From Callorhinus ursinus (Eukaryota; Chordata; Mammalia; Carnivora; Otariidae), in NCBI RefSeq assembly GCF_003265705.1, contig NW_020312968.1:7670307-7734306 (forward strand): a stretch of DNA of 64,000 bases, given 5' to 3'. The position numbers and the translations under genes were made by a program. Every line of letters begins with the position of its first letter. The first letter of the stretch is position 1. The notes under the pieces are model-generated. The model made no database searches, was not told the origin of the DNA, and saw nothing but the letters and a program-made list of their open reading frames with translations. Shown piece by piece: positions 10,801-20,957 of this stretch.

Positions 10801-10867
10801 AAAAAGATTTAGTCAGTCAATATGCTTACCAGACATGTCTGAGAGCAGCCTGCACACTTGCAAATGC
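7804..10867. other. Three kilobases of mostly unique DNA
   Basis: No recent transposon was seen. Short reading frames here (for example 8962-9291, + strand) lack codon structure or recognisable domains. An A/C-rich patch lies at 8075-8120 and a G-quadruplex motif at 9994-10023. Nothing supports a gene. Confidence 0.5.
9994..10023 (+). other. G-quadruplex-forming motif
   Basis: Six consecutive runs of three to five G separated by single T (once TT) bases, beginning 'ggggtgggtgggtggggg'. Single-nucleotide loops give the most stable parallel intramolecular G-quadruplexes. No promoter or gene start is visible next to it. Confidence 0.75.
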
Positions 10868-11050
10868 TGGGTTTTGCCCATCTTTTTGATCATAGCCAAT
10901 CTGTTGTTTTATTTATATTTCTTTGATTACTAGTGAGGCTGAACATCTGTTCATATAGGTATTGGCCCCATTTTTATTGAATTACCTGTTCATATCCTTT
11001 ACCCATTTTTTTCTGTTTCATACTGATTTATAAGAATGTAATGCACTGCA
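10868..11050 (-). mobile_element. Old L1 ORF2 3'-end fragment, reverse
   Basis: 'tttctttgattactagtgag' then 'ctgaacatctgttcatatag' and 'cctgttcatatcctttaccc' are the reverse form of the L1 ORF2 C-terminal region (compare 'gatgagtgatgttgagcatcttttcatgtg'). Heavily diverged. Confidence 0.5.
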
Positions 11051-11081
11051 CATATTTACCCTTTCCTGGTACATATGGACA

Positions 11082-11115
11082 AATAAATAAGTAAATAAAA
11101 TCTTTAAAAAAAAGA
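11082..11115 (+). mobile_element. SINE tail remnant
   Basis: 'aaataaataagtaaataaaa' followed by 'tctttaaaaaaaa' is the tail of a carnivore SINE whose body is not present, so it is a 5'-truncated insertion or remnant. Confidence 0.5.
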
Positions 11116-11149
11116 TGTGAAATTATTCATCTGTATTTTCTTTGAAAGT

Positions 11150-11345
11150 AGCATTTATTGGGTGCCTACATGTCTTTGTCTCATTGCATGTATAATTTCA
11201 TTAAATTAGCATCAAAATCTTATGAGGTAAGAATTGTCCTCATCTCCATCTAACAAATAAAAAACTCGCAGGTCAGAAAACATGAGTCACTCAAGGCCAC
11301 CCAGCGGAGAAGCGGTGGATTGACCACTGGAGGTCCGTCCGATCT
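11150..11345 (-). mobile_element. MIR SINE, reverse
   Basis: 'atcttatgaggtaagaattg', then 'cctcatctccatctaacaaa' and 'gtcactcaaggccacccagc' follow the reverse MIR consensus (tatgaggtaggtactatt...cccattttacagatgagg...acttgcccaaggtcac). Ancient mammal-wide element. Confidence 0.75.
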
Positions 11346-12428
11346 CTGACTTTATAGAAGATAAACTTTTCAACTACTTCATATTCCAGAGATGATCCTG
11401 CCTGCAGATATTTAATTTGAATAAATTCATAAGTTAAAAGGAAGCTATTACAAATACTTTCTCAGGAAAAAATGCCCAATTCCGAAAAGAATTACTTTAA
11501 TAGCTTTATACAGGCCGGATAATAAAAAGTAGGAATAATGGCTGAGAATGCCAAGAACTAGTTTATACAGTAAGACTCACTGATTTCTATAACTTGGTGA
11601 ATGGAATATTTTGGTTGCTCAAATATTCCAGCTAAAATAAAATGTGGGACAGTGTCCTCATGAGCCAGTGGATAAACGTTCTGAGGTATTTTCTGGGCAG
11701 AAATCATATTCTTCTCTAATAATCAGGAATAAATGAATGAATGTTATGTTTCCTTCTACAATAGCCCCTGACTAAGGGTGACATTTTATTTCTACCCTGC
11801 CCACACATTTCATGTGTTAATTTATTTTTACAGCCAAGCCTTGGTTACATAACCTGTTCTCTTTCAATTCAAGTGCTGTTTGATACCATACTTAATTGTT
11901 TTCTTTGAATTCTTTGTCATGTTACACATTTGTGACCCATTTCTAGCAAAATCAAACCAGTGAGCTGTGAGATGTTCTGTAAATGAATTATCTAGGTTCT
12001 TGCTAAGATGAGAACTGGTTGGCAAATTTTTAAAAACTGTGAAGTATGGTAAGATATTGGTGTTGAGATGAGTCTTTCATGTTGATACTTTGAGCTTTGG
12101 GTACTTTCAGAGAACTTGTACAGGAAATGAGATGTTTTAAAATTACATGGAAAAAGTGTTATTAACATTCTTTTGGACATTTCATATCACAGAGAAAATA
12201 GTGCTTTTTCTTGACTGGTAATTCAGGAGTTGAGGGTGATTTCCAAAATTTTAAAGCCAAGAAAAAACAATTACACAGAATGCTAAGGCAATGGGAGATA
12301 GTTTTAACCATGATAACATGAGAAAGGGTTGCAGAATAATTTTGATTTGCTTAAGAAATGTGTGTGTCAGACACAATATCCAAGGAAGTTCTTTGCTTTT
12401 GTTTTTGTTTGGGGTTGGGGTTGTGGTT
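11346..12428. other. Unique AT-rich DNA, nothing recognised
   Basis: No transposon boundary, long reading frame or RNA signal was seen. Confidence 0.5.
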
Positions 12429-12447
12429 AAAAAAATAAAAATAATTT

Positions 12448-12646
12448 GGGCACCTGGGTGGCTCAGTCGGTTAAGCGACTGCTTTCGGCTCAGGTCATGA
12501 TCCTGGAGTCCCAGGATCGAGTCCCGCATCGGGCTCCCTGCTTGGCGGGGAGTCTGCTTCTCCCTCTGACCCTCCCCCCTCTCATGCTCTCTCTCTCTCT
12601 CTCTCTCTCTCATTCTCAGTCTCTCAAAATAAATAAATAAATCTTT
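12448..12646 (+). mobile_element. Carnivore SINE with A/B boxes and target-site duplication
   Basis: A well-preserved copy. The polymerase III A box is 'tggctcagtcgg' at 12459-12470 and the B box 'ggatcgagtcc' at 12514-12524, followed by a (CT)n stretch at 12586-12612 and an AAAT tail. Direct repeats of the A-rich target 'aaaaaaataaaaataattt' occur at 12429-12447 and 12648-12666. Confidence 0.96.
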
Positions 12647-12666
12647 AAAAAAAATAAAAATAATTT

Positions 12667-13085
12667 TACATACTTGATTTAATGACCTGAAACATTAATT
12701 TTAAGTTATGAAGAGGGAAGTTTGCAGGCTACTTATCCATCAAGTAAGGGGATACAGTGAAGGCAGGAGGATGTGAATCCAATCTTTGTTGTCTTCAAGG
12801 AATGTTTATTGGACATAAAAAATTCCTTTGAATAAGCAAAATTTCTTTTTGCTTGCTTCTTGTTAAAAACATGAAAGGGAGAGTGAGAGAGACTCTGACT
12901 ATTGGGTAATAAGTTAATTTCTCTTGGCGGTGATCTGTCCTTGGTGGAGAGAGCTGGAAGATGATGACATGAATGACATGTGGGGAATGGTTCTGTTTAC
13001 TAAGATGGGACAGAAGAAGGAAGACTCAGGGGGAGTGGGCTGGAGTTCATGACAGGGGTCTGGACCAGACATACAGATTTGGGAG
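12667..13085. other. Unique sequence, nothing recognised
   Basis: No supported feature. Confidence 0.5.
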
Positions 13086-13175
13086 TCATTTCTTGATTGA
13101 TTTAGTCAAGAAATATCTATGGAGTACCTATTAGGCGCCAGGCATGTTTTGGGGAGCAGTAATGGCTGTTCCCTG
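13086..13175. mobile_element. Possible L2 fragment
   Basis: 'tatggagtacctattaggcg' then 'ccaggcatgttttggggagc' resembles the LINE-2 block 'gagcacctactatgtgccaggcactgttctaggcgctgg'. Short and diverged. Confidence 0.4.
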
Positions 13176-14242
13176 TAGCTTTAGCTCATAGATAATTGGA
13201 CTAACTGGGGGAGTGCTGGGGAGCATGCTTTGTCTCTTCTCACGTCTCTCATTTACTCTGTGCTAAGGGAGAGAGAAAAGGTCCAGCAGTAGCTCAGAAC
13301 TTGAAGTTAATGGACTGCCTTTTACTGTGGGCGGAGCTGCTGTATTAATGGTGTCTTTAATGGCATGCCTTCTTCTTTTTCTGTTCTCCAGATGCATGAT
13401 GCTGGCAGGTTAGACAGTCAAGGACTTTCCCCTTGTGTGCAGAGCAGCTATTCCCTTTTGCTGTTCTGTCTGGTCCTGTGGGTCGGACTGGCCTGCCAGG
13501 TGGCAACTGCAAAGCTGTATCAGCTCAGGGCAAAGCTTTGGAGTGAGCTTGCTCTATCTGTGGCCATCTCTCTGTTCCTCTGTGTTGGGGCTGGTGAGGC
13601 AGGCCTCTGCTTCTTGTCCATGTGGGTAGATATGTAAGTGGATTTGGGGTTGCCTGTGCAGTGCTGGCCTTTATTGCTCACTTATTCCTGGCATAGCAGA
13701 GTCTCAGCGTTCAAGGCTGGGAAGCAGTGGGTCCCTTGAGCCTGAGCTGTGTTTCCCGTTCCAGCTTTTGCTAGAGCTCTGCTCCGCTAATGCTATTAAT
13801 AAACAGCATGTTTTATTTGGCGAGTGACGTTTGTGTGCATGCTCTGTTGGCCAGGCCTTGAAGGGAAGGAGGAGAGAGGAGCAATTCAATTCAATTCAAC
13901 CCAATGCTAAGGGCATTTGAATAACATGTAGGGTACCCGAAGCCTGGTTAGTACGTAGATTAGCCAGGAACAGTACGTAAGATGAGAAAAGAGGGGAAAA
14001 GGTGACAGGATCCTAGGAAAAATGCCACAACATTCAAGGGGGAGGTATTACATTATAGAACTACAGTGAAAGAAGAACTAAGTGTAGGGAGTGAGAAGTG
14101 TGTGGATAGTGACCTATGGACACGGATACCAGGGGAGGTTTTCTATTTGTCTTGTTTTTACTTTTTGTACCTTGGTTTTTTTTTTTTTTCCCATCATAAC
14201 AATGAGCAGTAGCTACTTTTATTGTAATAATAAAAAAACCTA
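13176..14242. other. Unique, relatively GC-rich DNA without a supported gene
   Basis: Overlapping short frames around 13365-13637 have hydrophobic translations but no domain. A small AATTC tandem repeat occurs at 13882-13900 and a T-run at 14178-14191. No feature is supported. Confidence 0.45.
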
Positions 14243-14448
14243 GGGGTGCATGGGTGGCGCAGTTGGTTAAGCATCCGACTCTTGCTTGGTTTCAGCTCAG
14301 GTCATGATCTCAGGGTCATGAGGTCAAGCCCTGTGTTGGGCTCCACACTCAGCATGGGGTCTGCTTGAGTTTCTCTCTCTCCCTCTGCCCCTCCCCGCCA
14401 TGCTCACTCTCTCACTCTCAAATAAATAAATAAAATCTTTTAAAAAAA
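14243..14448 (+). mobile_element. Carnivore SINE, older form
   Basis: The head 'ggggtgcatgggtggcgcag', 'catccgactcttgcttggtt' and 'tcatgaggtcaagccctgtg' mark the older carnivore SINE variant; the tail is (AAAT)n plus 'aaaatctttt'. It inserted into an A-rich target after 'aataataaaaaaaccta'. Confidence 0.92.
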
Positions 14449-14724
14449 ATGTTATTTTGCTGTCTCTCTATGAAAGAGGAAACTTCCTTCCACCTTGGGC
14501 TGGGGCTGCAATGAACAAACCCACAGTTTGACTGCAGGTACATTAGTAGAGTACTTCTTTTGCAGATAACACATGTATGCAGCAAATACGGATTCTGAGA
14601 AAATTCATTTTGTGAGGAACCATCTGGGACAATAAAATCTGAGGCCAGGAAGCACGTGCCACAGCTGGAGAAAGTGAGTGCAAAAGGGAGAGAAGAAACC
14701 TGATCTCAGAGTAAAGGAATTTAT

Positions 14725-14880
14725 TTCCCCATTCAACAAACACTCACTGAGTGTGTGTTATGAGTCAGGTTCTGTGCGAGGTGGTGGGAATTCAAGGGTC
14801 GACAGGATCAATGTGATTTCTGCCGCCACTGACCTTCCATTATTAGCGAGGATGCACCAGTCAGGAGGGCGTTGAACAGA
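14725..14880 (+). mobile_element. Possible L2 fragment
   Basis: 'caacaaacactcactgagtg', 'tcaggttctgtgcgaggtgg' and 'gaattcaagggtcgacagga' follow the LINE-2 3' region ('caacaaatatttattgagc...tgccaggcactgtgctaggtgctgg...aagggtgaacaa'). Confidence 0.5.
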
Positions 14881-14946
14881 GTGAAAATGCTGTGATGCAC
14901 CATTGCTCCAGAAGCATCTGGAAACACCTAAAACAGACGCTGGTGA

Positions 14947-15471
14947 GTGGTGAAGCAGACAGTGGCGGTCAAGAAGAGCATAGAACTCCGCTGTGGACCA
15001 AATCCTTCCCTAGCTACCTATCTGGAGATTTCTCCCCAGACAAGGAATGACATTTTCCCCAATAACTGTATATGCAAGGTTGGGATGCTTCCCCATGGAT
15101 GTGCTGGTGTTTCCATGACTGATAGAGAAATGACGGTTCTACTAATCAAAAAAATACCTAAATATTATGAGTACTTGGCTCAGCATCCGAATATGCTTTT
15201 TAGTTCTGTTCCAGAAACCTCTTTCACTTTAGAAGCTGTCTGGTTTCCACACCTAAACTCAGCTGAAAAGCTAATTTATGAACAGAGGATGTTGAATGCC
15301 AAGTCAGACAGGCCGTTCCATAGCAGCTGTAGCAAATTACAGCCTATTAAGTTTGTAAAGACACATGTCACTGTGCTCTTCTGCTTCGAGGAAGCCATAT
15401 GCTCTATTTTTCAAATGTTTTGGGTCTGCATTCCCCCAAGGTTTCAGCTCTATGGTGGTGTGTCTTGTTGA
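14947..15471 (+). other. Unassigned 174-codon reading frame
   Basis: This is the longest open frame outside L1 sequence. The translation (starting MVKQTVAVKKSIELRC) matches no family I recognise and has no signal peptide, repeat or clear domain. It starts near the end of an L2-like fragment. There is no splice, Kozak or polyadenylation evidence. A rough expectation for 64 kb of two-stranded random DNA gives about one frame of this length, so it is probably chance. Confidence 0.12.
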
Positions 15472-15789
15472 CACGTAGGGAACCAAGAACATCAGCGCTA
15501 TGTCTCCCAGGCTTAAAGAAAGGGGGAAATGCATGAGCAGGGATTGAAACAAAGACCGGGATTAAAACATGTAGGCCCATGATTTTACTCTCATTGCCAT
15601 GTGCCTCTGAGCCTATGATCTGCCTAAAGTGTTAATCCAATTTCTGGTAAGCTTTTCATTAGTTAAGTGGGGATCCCCAGTGTAAAATGCGTGTAAAATG
15701 GCCAGGCTAGGTATATGAGGGGCTTGCCTTTGCTTTTTGGATTGAGAGATGCAGGGAGGTTTTTAGGAGAGCATGATGGTAGATGCTAA

Positions 15790-15935
15790 CCTCTCTGGGC
15801 CAGGTGGTGTGGGCAGGAGGGTTGCTCTGAGAAGACAATGGAATGGTAAGGTTGGGAGGATTTAATGAGAGAATTGTCAGGAAGCACTCATCACATATAA
15901 TAAGTATATAGTAAGAACTCAGTAAATGTTCTTCT
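15790..15935 (+). mobile_element. Possible MIR fragment
   Basis: 'ggaggatttaatgagagaat', then 'atagtaagaactcagtaaat' and 'gttcttctcc' match the 3' half of MIR ('gaggattaaatgagttaa...agtaagcgctcaataaatgtt'). Confidence 0.5.
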
Positions 15936-16208
15936 CCTTTTCTCTCCTTACCCTGGGCCTCAGATCATAACAGTTCTTCTGCCAGCTTGTCTGGGGACAC
16001 AGAACAGGCTTGGTGGAAACAGAACTGTGTGTAAAGGCCACTTACTTTTTTTTGGCTTTCAGGGCAAGAGCATAGTTTTCTCAAAATAAATGATGGTTCT
16101 GGGGCATCCTTGACCTTGAACAGAAGTACCTTCCAGGGTGGTTCAGGGTCCATATCACATCTGGTTACCCAGTCAGTGCCTGAGGACAGATGATCAGAAT
16201 GTTGGGTG
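15936..16208. other. Unique sequence, nothing recognised
   Basis: No supported feature. Confidence 0.5.
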
Positions 16209-16224
16209 CAAAAGAGCAAGGTTC

Positions 16225-16434
16225 GGGGCGTCTGGGTGGCTCAATCAGTTAAGCATCTGATGCTTGGTTTTGGCTCAGGTCATGATCTCATGGGTCGTGA
16301 GATCGAGTCCTCTGCACTCAGCAGGGAGTCTGTTGGAAGATTCTCTCCCTCTGCCCCTCCCCCTACTCACGTGCTTGTGCACCTCCGTGCATGCTCTCTC
16401 TTTCTCAAATAAATAAATCTTTAACAAAACAAAA
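16225..16434 (+). mobile_element. Carnivore SINE, older form, imperfect target duplication
   Basis: The head 'ggggcgtctgggtggctcaa' and '(t)gatgcttggttttggctcag' are from the older variant. The tail ends 'aaataaatctttaacaaaac'. Possible target-site repeats are 'caaaagagcaaggttc' (16209-16224) and 'caaaatggcaaggctc' (16435-16450), 13 of 16 identical. Confidence 0.92.
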
Positions 16435-16465
16435 CAAAATGGCAAGGCTCTCAGTTATAACAGTG

Positions 16466-16528
16466 TTCCCTCCCTTCCCTCTTTGCTTTCTTTTTCCCTT
16501 TCTCCCTCCTTCCTTTTATCCTTTTCCA
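16466..16528 (+). repeat. Polypyrimidine tract
   Basis: A stretch of more than 60 bases that is almost all C/T, with short CCCTTT/CCTTCC units. It can adopt triplex (H-DNA) structure in principle. It lies just left of the L1 target site at 16576-16587. Confidence 0.7.
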
Positions 16529-16830
16529 CCAGAAAAAGCAGAAACAATGTAGGTGTAGGAAGATACCTGAATTAGAAATCTTAGTTCGTTGAGGATGATA
16601 TTTGCTGTGGGTTTTTCATAGATGGATTTTATGAACTTGAGGAATGTTCCCTCTATCCCTATACTCTGAAGAGTTTTAATCAGGAAAGAATGCTGTATTT
16701 TGTCAAATGCTTTTTCTGCATCAATTGAGAGGACCAGAGGGTTCTTCTCTCTCCTCTTATTAATGTGTTCTAGCACATTGATTGATTTGCGAATGTTGAA
16801 CCACCCTTGCATGCTGGGGATAAAGTCCCT

Positions 16831-18870
16831 TAAGGTCAGGAACATTCCAAGGATGCCCACTCTTGCCACTGTTGTTCAACATAGTACTAGAAGTCCTAGC
16901 AACAGCAATCAGACAACAAAAAAGAAATAAAAGCTATTCATATTGGCAAAGAAGAAGTCAAATTCTCTCTCTTCACAGATGACTTGATACTTTATGTGGA
17001 AAATCCAAAAGACTCCACCCCCAAATTACCAGAACTCATACAGCAATTCAGTCATGTGGCAGGATACAAAATGCACAGAAATCAGTTGCTTTCTTATAAA
17101 GCAACTGATGTTCTTATAATGCAACTGTAGAAAGAGAAATTAGAGAATCGATTCCATTTACAATAGCACCAAAAACCAAAAGATACCTCGGAATAAACCT
17201 CACCAAAGAGGTAAAAGATCTATACTCTAGGAACTACAGAACACGCATGAAAGAAATTGAAGAAGACATAAAAAGATGGAAAAACATTCCATGCTCATGG
17301 ATCGGAAGAATAAACACTGTTAAAATGTCTATGCTACCCAGAGCAATCTATACCTTCAATGCCATCCCGATCAAAATTCCAATGACATTTTTCAAAGTGC
17401 TGGAACAAACAATCCTAAAATTTGTATGGAATCAGAAAAGACCCCGAATCGCCAAGGAAATGTTGAAAAAGAAAAACAAAGCTGGGGGCATCACGTTGCC
17501 CGATTTCAAGCTATATTATAAAGCAGTGATCCCCAAGACAGCATGGTACTGGCACAAAAACAGACATATAGACCAATGGAACAGAATAGAGAACCCAGAT
17601 ATGGGCCCCCAACTCTATGGTCAAATAATCTTTGACAAAGCAGGAAAAAAGGGTGCCTGGGTGGCTCAGATGGTTAAGCATCTGCCTTTGGCTCAGGTCC
17701 TGATCCCAGGGTCCTGGGATCGAGTCCCGCATCGGGCTCCCTGCTCCTTGGGAGCCTGCTTCTCCCTCTGCCTCTCTCTCTCTGTCTCTCATGAATAAAT
17801 AAATAAAATCTTTAAAAAAGCAGGAAAAAATATGCAATGGAAAAAAGACAGTCTCTTCAATAAATGGTGCTGGGAAAATTGGACAGCCACATGCAGAAGA
17901 ATGAAACTCGACCATTCTCTAACACCATACATAAAGATAAACTCAAAATGGATGAAAGACCTCAATGTGAGACAGGAATCCATCAAAATCCTAGAGGAGA
18001 ACATAGAGAGTAACCTCTTTAACATCAGCCACAGCAACTTCTTTCAAGATACATCTCCAGGGGCTAGTGAAACAGAAGCAAAAATGAACTTTTGGGACTT
18101 CATCAAGATAAAAAGGTTCTGCAGAGCAAAGGAAACAGTCAACAAAACAAAGAGGCAACCCACAGAACGGGAGAAGATATTTGCAAATGACACTACGGAC
18201 AAAGGGCTGATTTCCAAGATCTACAAAGAACTTGTCAAACTCAAAACCCAAAAAACAAATAATCAAGTCAAAAAGTGGGCAGAAGATATGAAAAGACACT
18301 TCTCTGAAGAAGACATACAAATGGCTAACAGACACATGAAAAAATGTTCATCATTAGCCATCAGGGAAATTCAAATCAAAACCATATTGAGATACCACCT
18401 TACACCAGTTAGAATGGCAAAAATGGACAAGGCAAGAAACAACAAATGTTGGCGAGGTTGTGGAGAAAGGGGAACCCGCTTACACTGTTGGTGGGAATGC
18501 AAGTTGGTGTAGCCACATTGGAAAACAGTGTGAAGGTGCCTCAAAAAATTAAAAATAGAGCTACCCTATGATCCAGCAATTGTACTCCTGGGTATTTACC
18601 CCAAAGACACAGATGTAGTGAAAAGAAGGGCCATATGCACCCCAATGTTCATAGCAGCAATGTCCGCAATAGCCAAACTGCGGAAAGAGCCGAGATGCCC
18701 TTCGGCAGATGAATGGATGAAGAAGATGTGGTCCATATATACAATGGGATATTACTGAGCCATCAGAAAGGACGAATACCCAACTTTTACATCCACATGG
18801 ATGGGACTGGAGGAGATGATGCTAAGTGAAATAAGTCAAGCAGAGAAAGTCAATGATCATCTGGTTTCAC
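16831..18870 (+). pseudogene. L1 ORF2 3' two-thirds, inactivated
   Basis: The forward segment encodes the palm of the L1 reverse transcriptase onward. The catalytic-site codons at 16972-16983 read F-T-D-D where FADD is usual. The '[14 protein letters not shown]' and '[15 protein letters not shown]' blocks follow (17281-17520), and the C-x3-C-x7-H-x4-C motif lies at about 18448-18501. Inactivating changes are several breaks before 17247, a SINE insertion that adds a stop at 17796, TAG at 18510-18512 (from a conserved Gln codon, C to T) and in-frame TGA at 18756-18758. The SINE plus duplicated target totals 180 bp, so the ORF2 frame is the same on both sides. The left 243 bp (16588-16830) hold the inverted RT segment with '[12 protein letters not shown]' readable on the minus strand. 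Confidence 0.9.
17651..17816 (+). mobile_element. Carnivore SINE inserted in L1 ORF2
   Basis: A compact SINE copy with perfect direct repeats 'aaagcaggaaaaaa' at 17637-17650 and 17817-17830. It interrupts the ORF2 'FDKA' region and is therefore younger than the L1. Confidence 0.97.
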
Positions 18871-19181
18871 TTATTTGTGGAACATCAGGAACAGCATGGA
18901 GGACACTAGGAGAAGGAAGGGAAACATGAAGGGGGGGGGACATCCGAGGGGGAGACGAACCATGAGAGACTATGGACTCTGAGAAACAAACTGAGGGTTC
19001 TAGAGGGGAGCGGGTGGGGGGATGGGTTAGCCTGGTGACGGGTATTAAAGAGGGCACGTTCTGCATGGAGCACTGGGTGTTATATGCAAACAATGAATCA
19101 TGGAACACTACATCAAGAACTAATGAGGTACTGTATGGTGACCAACATAACATAATAAAAAGAAAAAAAAAATCTTAGTTC

Positions 19182-19454
19182 AGCCATGTACTAAAGCTAG
19201 GTACCAAATGTTGCTCCAGACTTCCTAGAAGCAAAGCAAAACTACTCCAGCATCCAAAAGCTGAAGAGAGGCTATCTTGGCAACTTGGAAATAAGACATT
19301 TGTGAATAACCCTAACTCTGGCTTGCCCAGTAGACTGCATTGTTTATGCAACCAGAGGCAAAAAGAGATAAGAAGAGTGTTTCACTTCTCATTTTCTTCA
19401 TTGTTCAGTTTCTTCTTTGCATTGATGATTATTTGTAGTTATATAAAATTGCCT
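19182..19454. other. Unique sequence
   Basis: No recognised feature. Confidence 0.5.
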
Positions 19455-19600
19455 ATTTACTGGTTTCCCTGTTTAGACTGAAAGCTTCTCGAGGGCAAGG
19501 ACCGAGCCTGCATTGTTTACTATTGGATACCTATTGCCTAGCACAGCGACTTTTTCACAGTACAATGTTGGTGAACACATGAGTGAATGAAGGATTTTGA
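19455..19600 (+). mobile_element. L2 3' end
   Basis: 'gactgaaagcttctcgaggg', 'caaggaccgagcctgcattg', 'tgcctagcacagcgactttt' and 'gagtgaatgaagg' follow the LINE-2 3' consensus (agctccttgagggcagggac...cctagcacagtgcctggcac...tgaatgaatg). Confidence 0.7.
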
Positions 19601-19989
19601 AAAGACACAAACATAACATACACAGATGAGTAAATGAAGTCAAAAGCAGCCCACCAAGAATGAGACCAAGGATGAGATTAGCTCATATGTTAAAATTTGA
19701 GATCTAAGATCAATAGTAGCTTAGTATCAATCTGCTTCCAATGGACCCAAGATATTGAAGAGTAAATAATTAAGAGGGCTTTGCCAAATTATATCTCTCC
19801 TACATATGTAACTTACAGAACTGAGTATCACATTTGTGTTGTTTTTCTGTCAGAATGTTTCATAGACAAGCCCCATAGAATTTCTTCCCCTTAGGTAGGA
19901 AGACAGGAATGATCCTATGGATGAAAAAAGAAAGGGATTACTTGTCCAAATCCAAATGGTGAGTCAGTCACAGATCCCAGAAATGACTA

Positions 19990-20165
19990 ATGAGCCATGG
20001 GAACCTCCCCGAGTCATTGAATTCTTTTGAGCCTCATCTGGCAGGTGGGTGTAATAATAGATGCCCTATTACTTATCTCATAGGACTTTTGAGTGAATTA
20101 AATCTCCTACTAGATGTGAAAGCCTTTGAGAGACACATTACATAAACGTACGATAAGAAATTGTT
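19990..20165 (+). mobile_element. MIR SINE
   Basis: 'gagcctcatctggcaggtgg' then 'taataatagatgccctatta' and 'gacttttgagtgaattaaat' match the MIR core and 3' region. Confidence 0.65.
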
Positions 20166-20689
20166 TTGTTTTGTTTTGCTTGCTAGTATGCAGTTCTGTA
20201 TTACTTGAGGAAGCCTAAATTGCTGAATCAATTAACCTAAAAGTAACAGCTCAAACAAAAGAGAGATTTCTTTCCTTCCCATGTAACAGTTTGGGCTGAT
20301 TTGGGTGGTGGCAGTGGTAGGGATCTGGTGGTGGGGGTGGAGTCTTTCCACGTAGTCATTCAAGAACTTAGGCTGACTGAGGCTCTGCCATTCTCAACAT
20401 GTGACTCATGGTTGCTCTGGGCCTTGTCATTGTCACTAATGGGAGTGACCGCGAGTTTAACGGCCCAGGCCTAGAAATGGTACCGATTGCCTTGTACTCA
20501 TTGGAGAGGACTTCGTCACATGGCCACACCTAAGGGTACAAGAAGTAGGGAAATGCTGTACAGTTGGACAGCCTTCTGCCTTCTTCTATGGTAGAATGTG
20601 AGAGTGGATTTTGGTGGGTAGCCAGCAGTCTGTGCCCTGGATGGGGTCACATTCTCTCTTTACAGGATCTCACATTCTTCACAGTGGTC
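20166..20689. other. Unique sequence with a small GTTTT repeat
   Basis: Contains (TTTTG)n at 20162-20179. No gene signal. Confidence 0.45.
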
Positions 20690-20830
20690 CAAGACACAAT
20701 TACATTTTGTGATTATTGGATTCATTTTGCCCCACCAGACAAGGGCAGGGATCATGTCTCTTGTTCATCACGATGTCCAGCACTTGACATAGTGCTAAAC
20801 TCATAATAGACCTTCAATCAAGATTCATTC
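20690..20830 (+). mobile_element. L2 3' end
   Basis: 'cagacaagggcagggatcat', 'gtctcttgttcatcacgatg', 'cagcacttgacatagtgcta' and 'atagaccttcaatcaagatt' fit the LINE-2 terminal consensus. Confidence 0.65.
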
Positions 20831-20957
20831 CATGAGAAAGGATTGGTTGATTCTAAAGAACCTCAAATGAGACTGTCTGCATGTGTCCGGTGAAGCGTTA
20901 GAGCCTTGTGCTTGTCAGGCATCTTTTGCAACTTTTGATACACTTTGGGAGAGGGGG

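Larger units (their letters stand above)
16588..19169 (+). mobile_element. L1 insertion with inverted 5' part (twin priming)
   Basis: This is a single L1 insertion bounded by the 12 bp target-site duplication 'aaatcttagttc' at 16576-16587 and 19170-19181. From 16588 to about 16830 the ORF2 reverse-transcriptase region is in reverse orientation. From about 16831 to 19169 the following ORF2 region, 3' UTR and A tail run forward. The inverted part's left end ('ANIILNE' codons) is the L1 position just before the start of the forward part ('QG..PLSP'-like, 'gcccactcttgccactgttg'). A few tens of expected bases are missing between them. This is the layout made when a second cDNA primes internally on the L1 RNA during target-primed reverse transcription. 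A SINE at 17651-17816 later inserted into it. Confidence 0.95.

Noticed and set aside
12448..12530. tRNA-like sequence with A and B boxes in SINE heads (here and at over 20 other sites)
   Set aside because: These are the tRNA-derived heads of carnivore SINEs, followed by the CT-rich middle and A tail. They lack a foldable complete tRNA and CCA-type 3' end.
12251..12613. Minus-strand frames rich in Glu/Arg and Ser/Leu over SINEs (also 62602-62802, 63428-63859, 17511-17915)
   Set aside because: They are translations of the SINE GA/CT-rich middle, recurring at every SINE copy.
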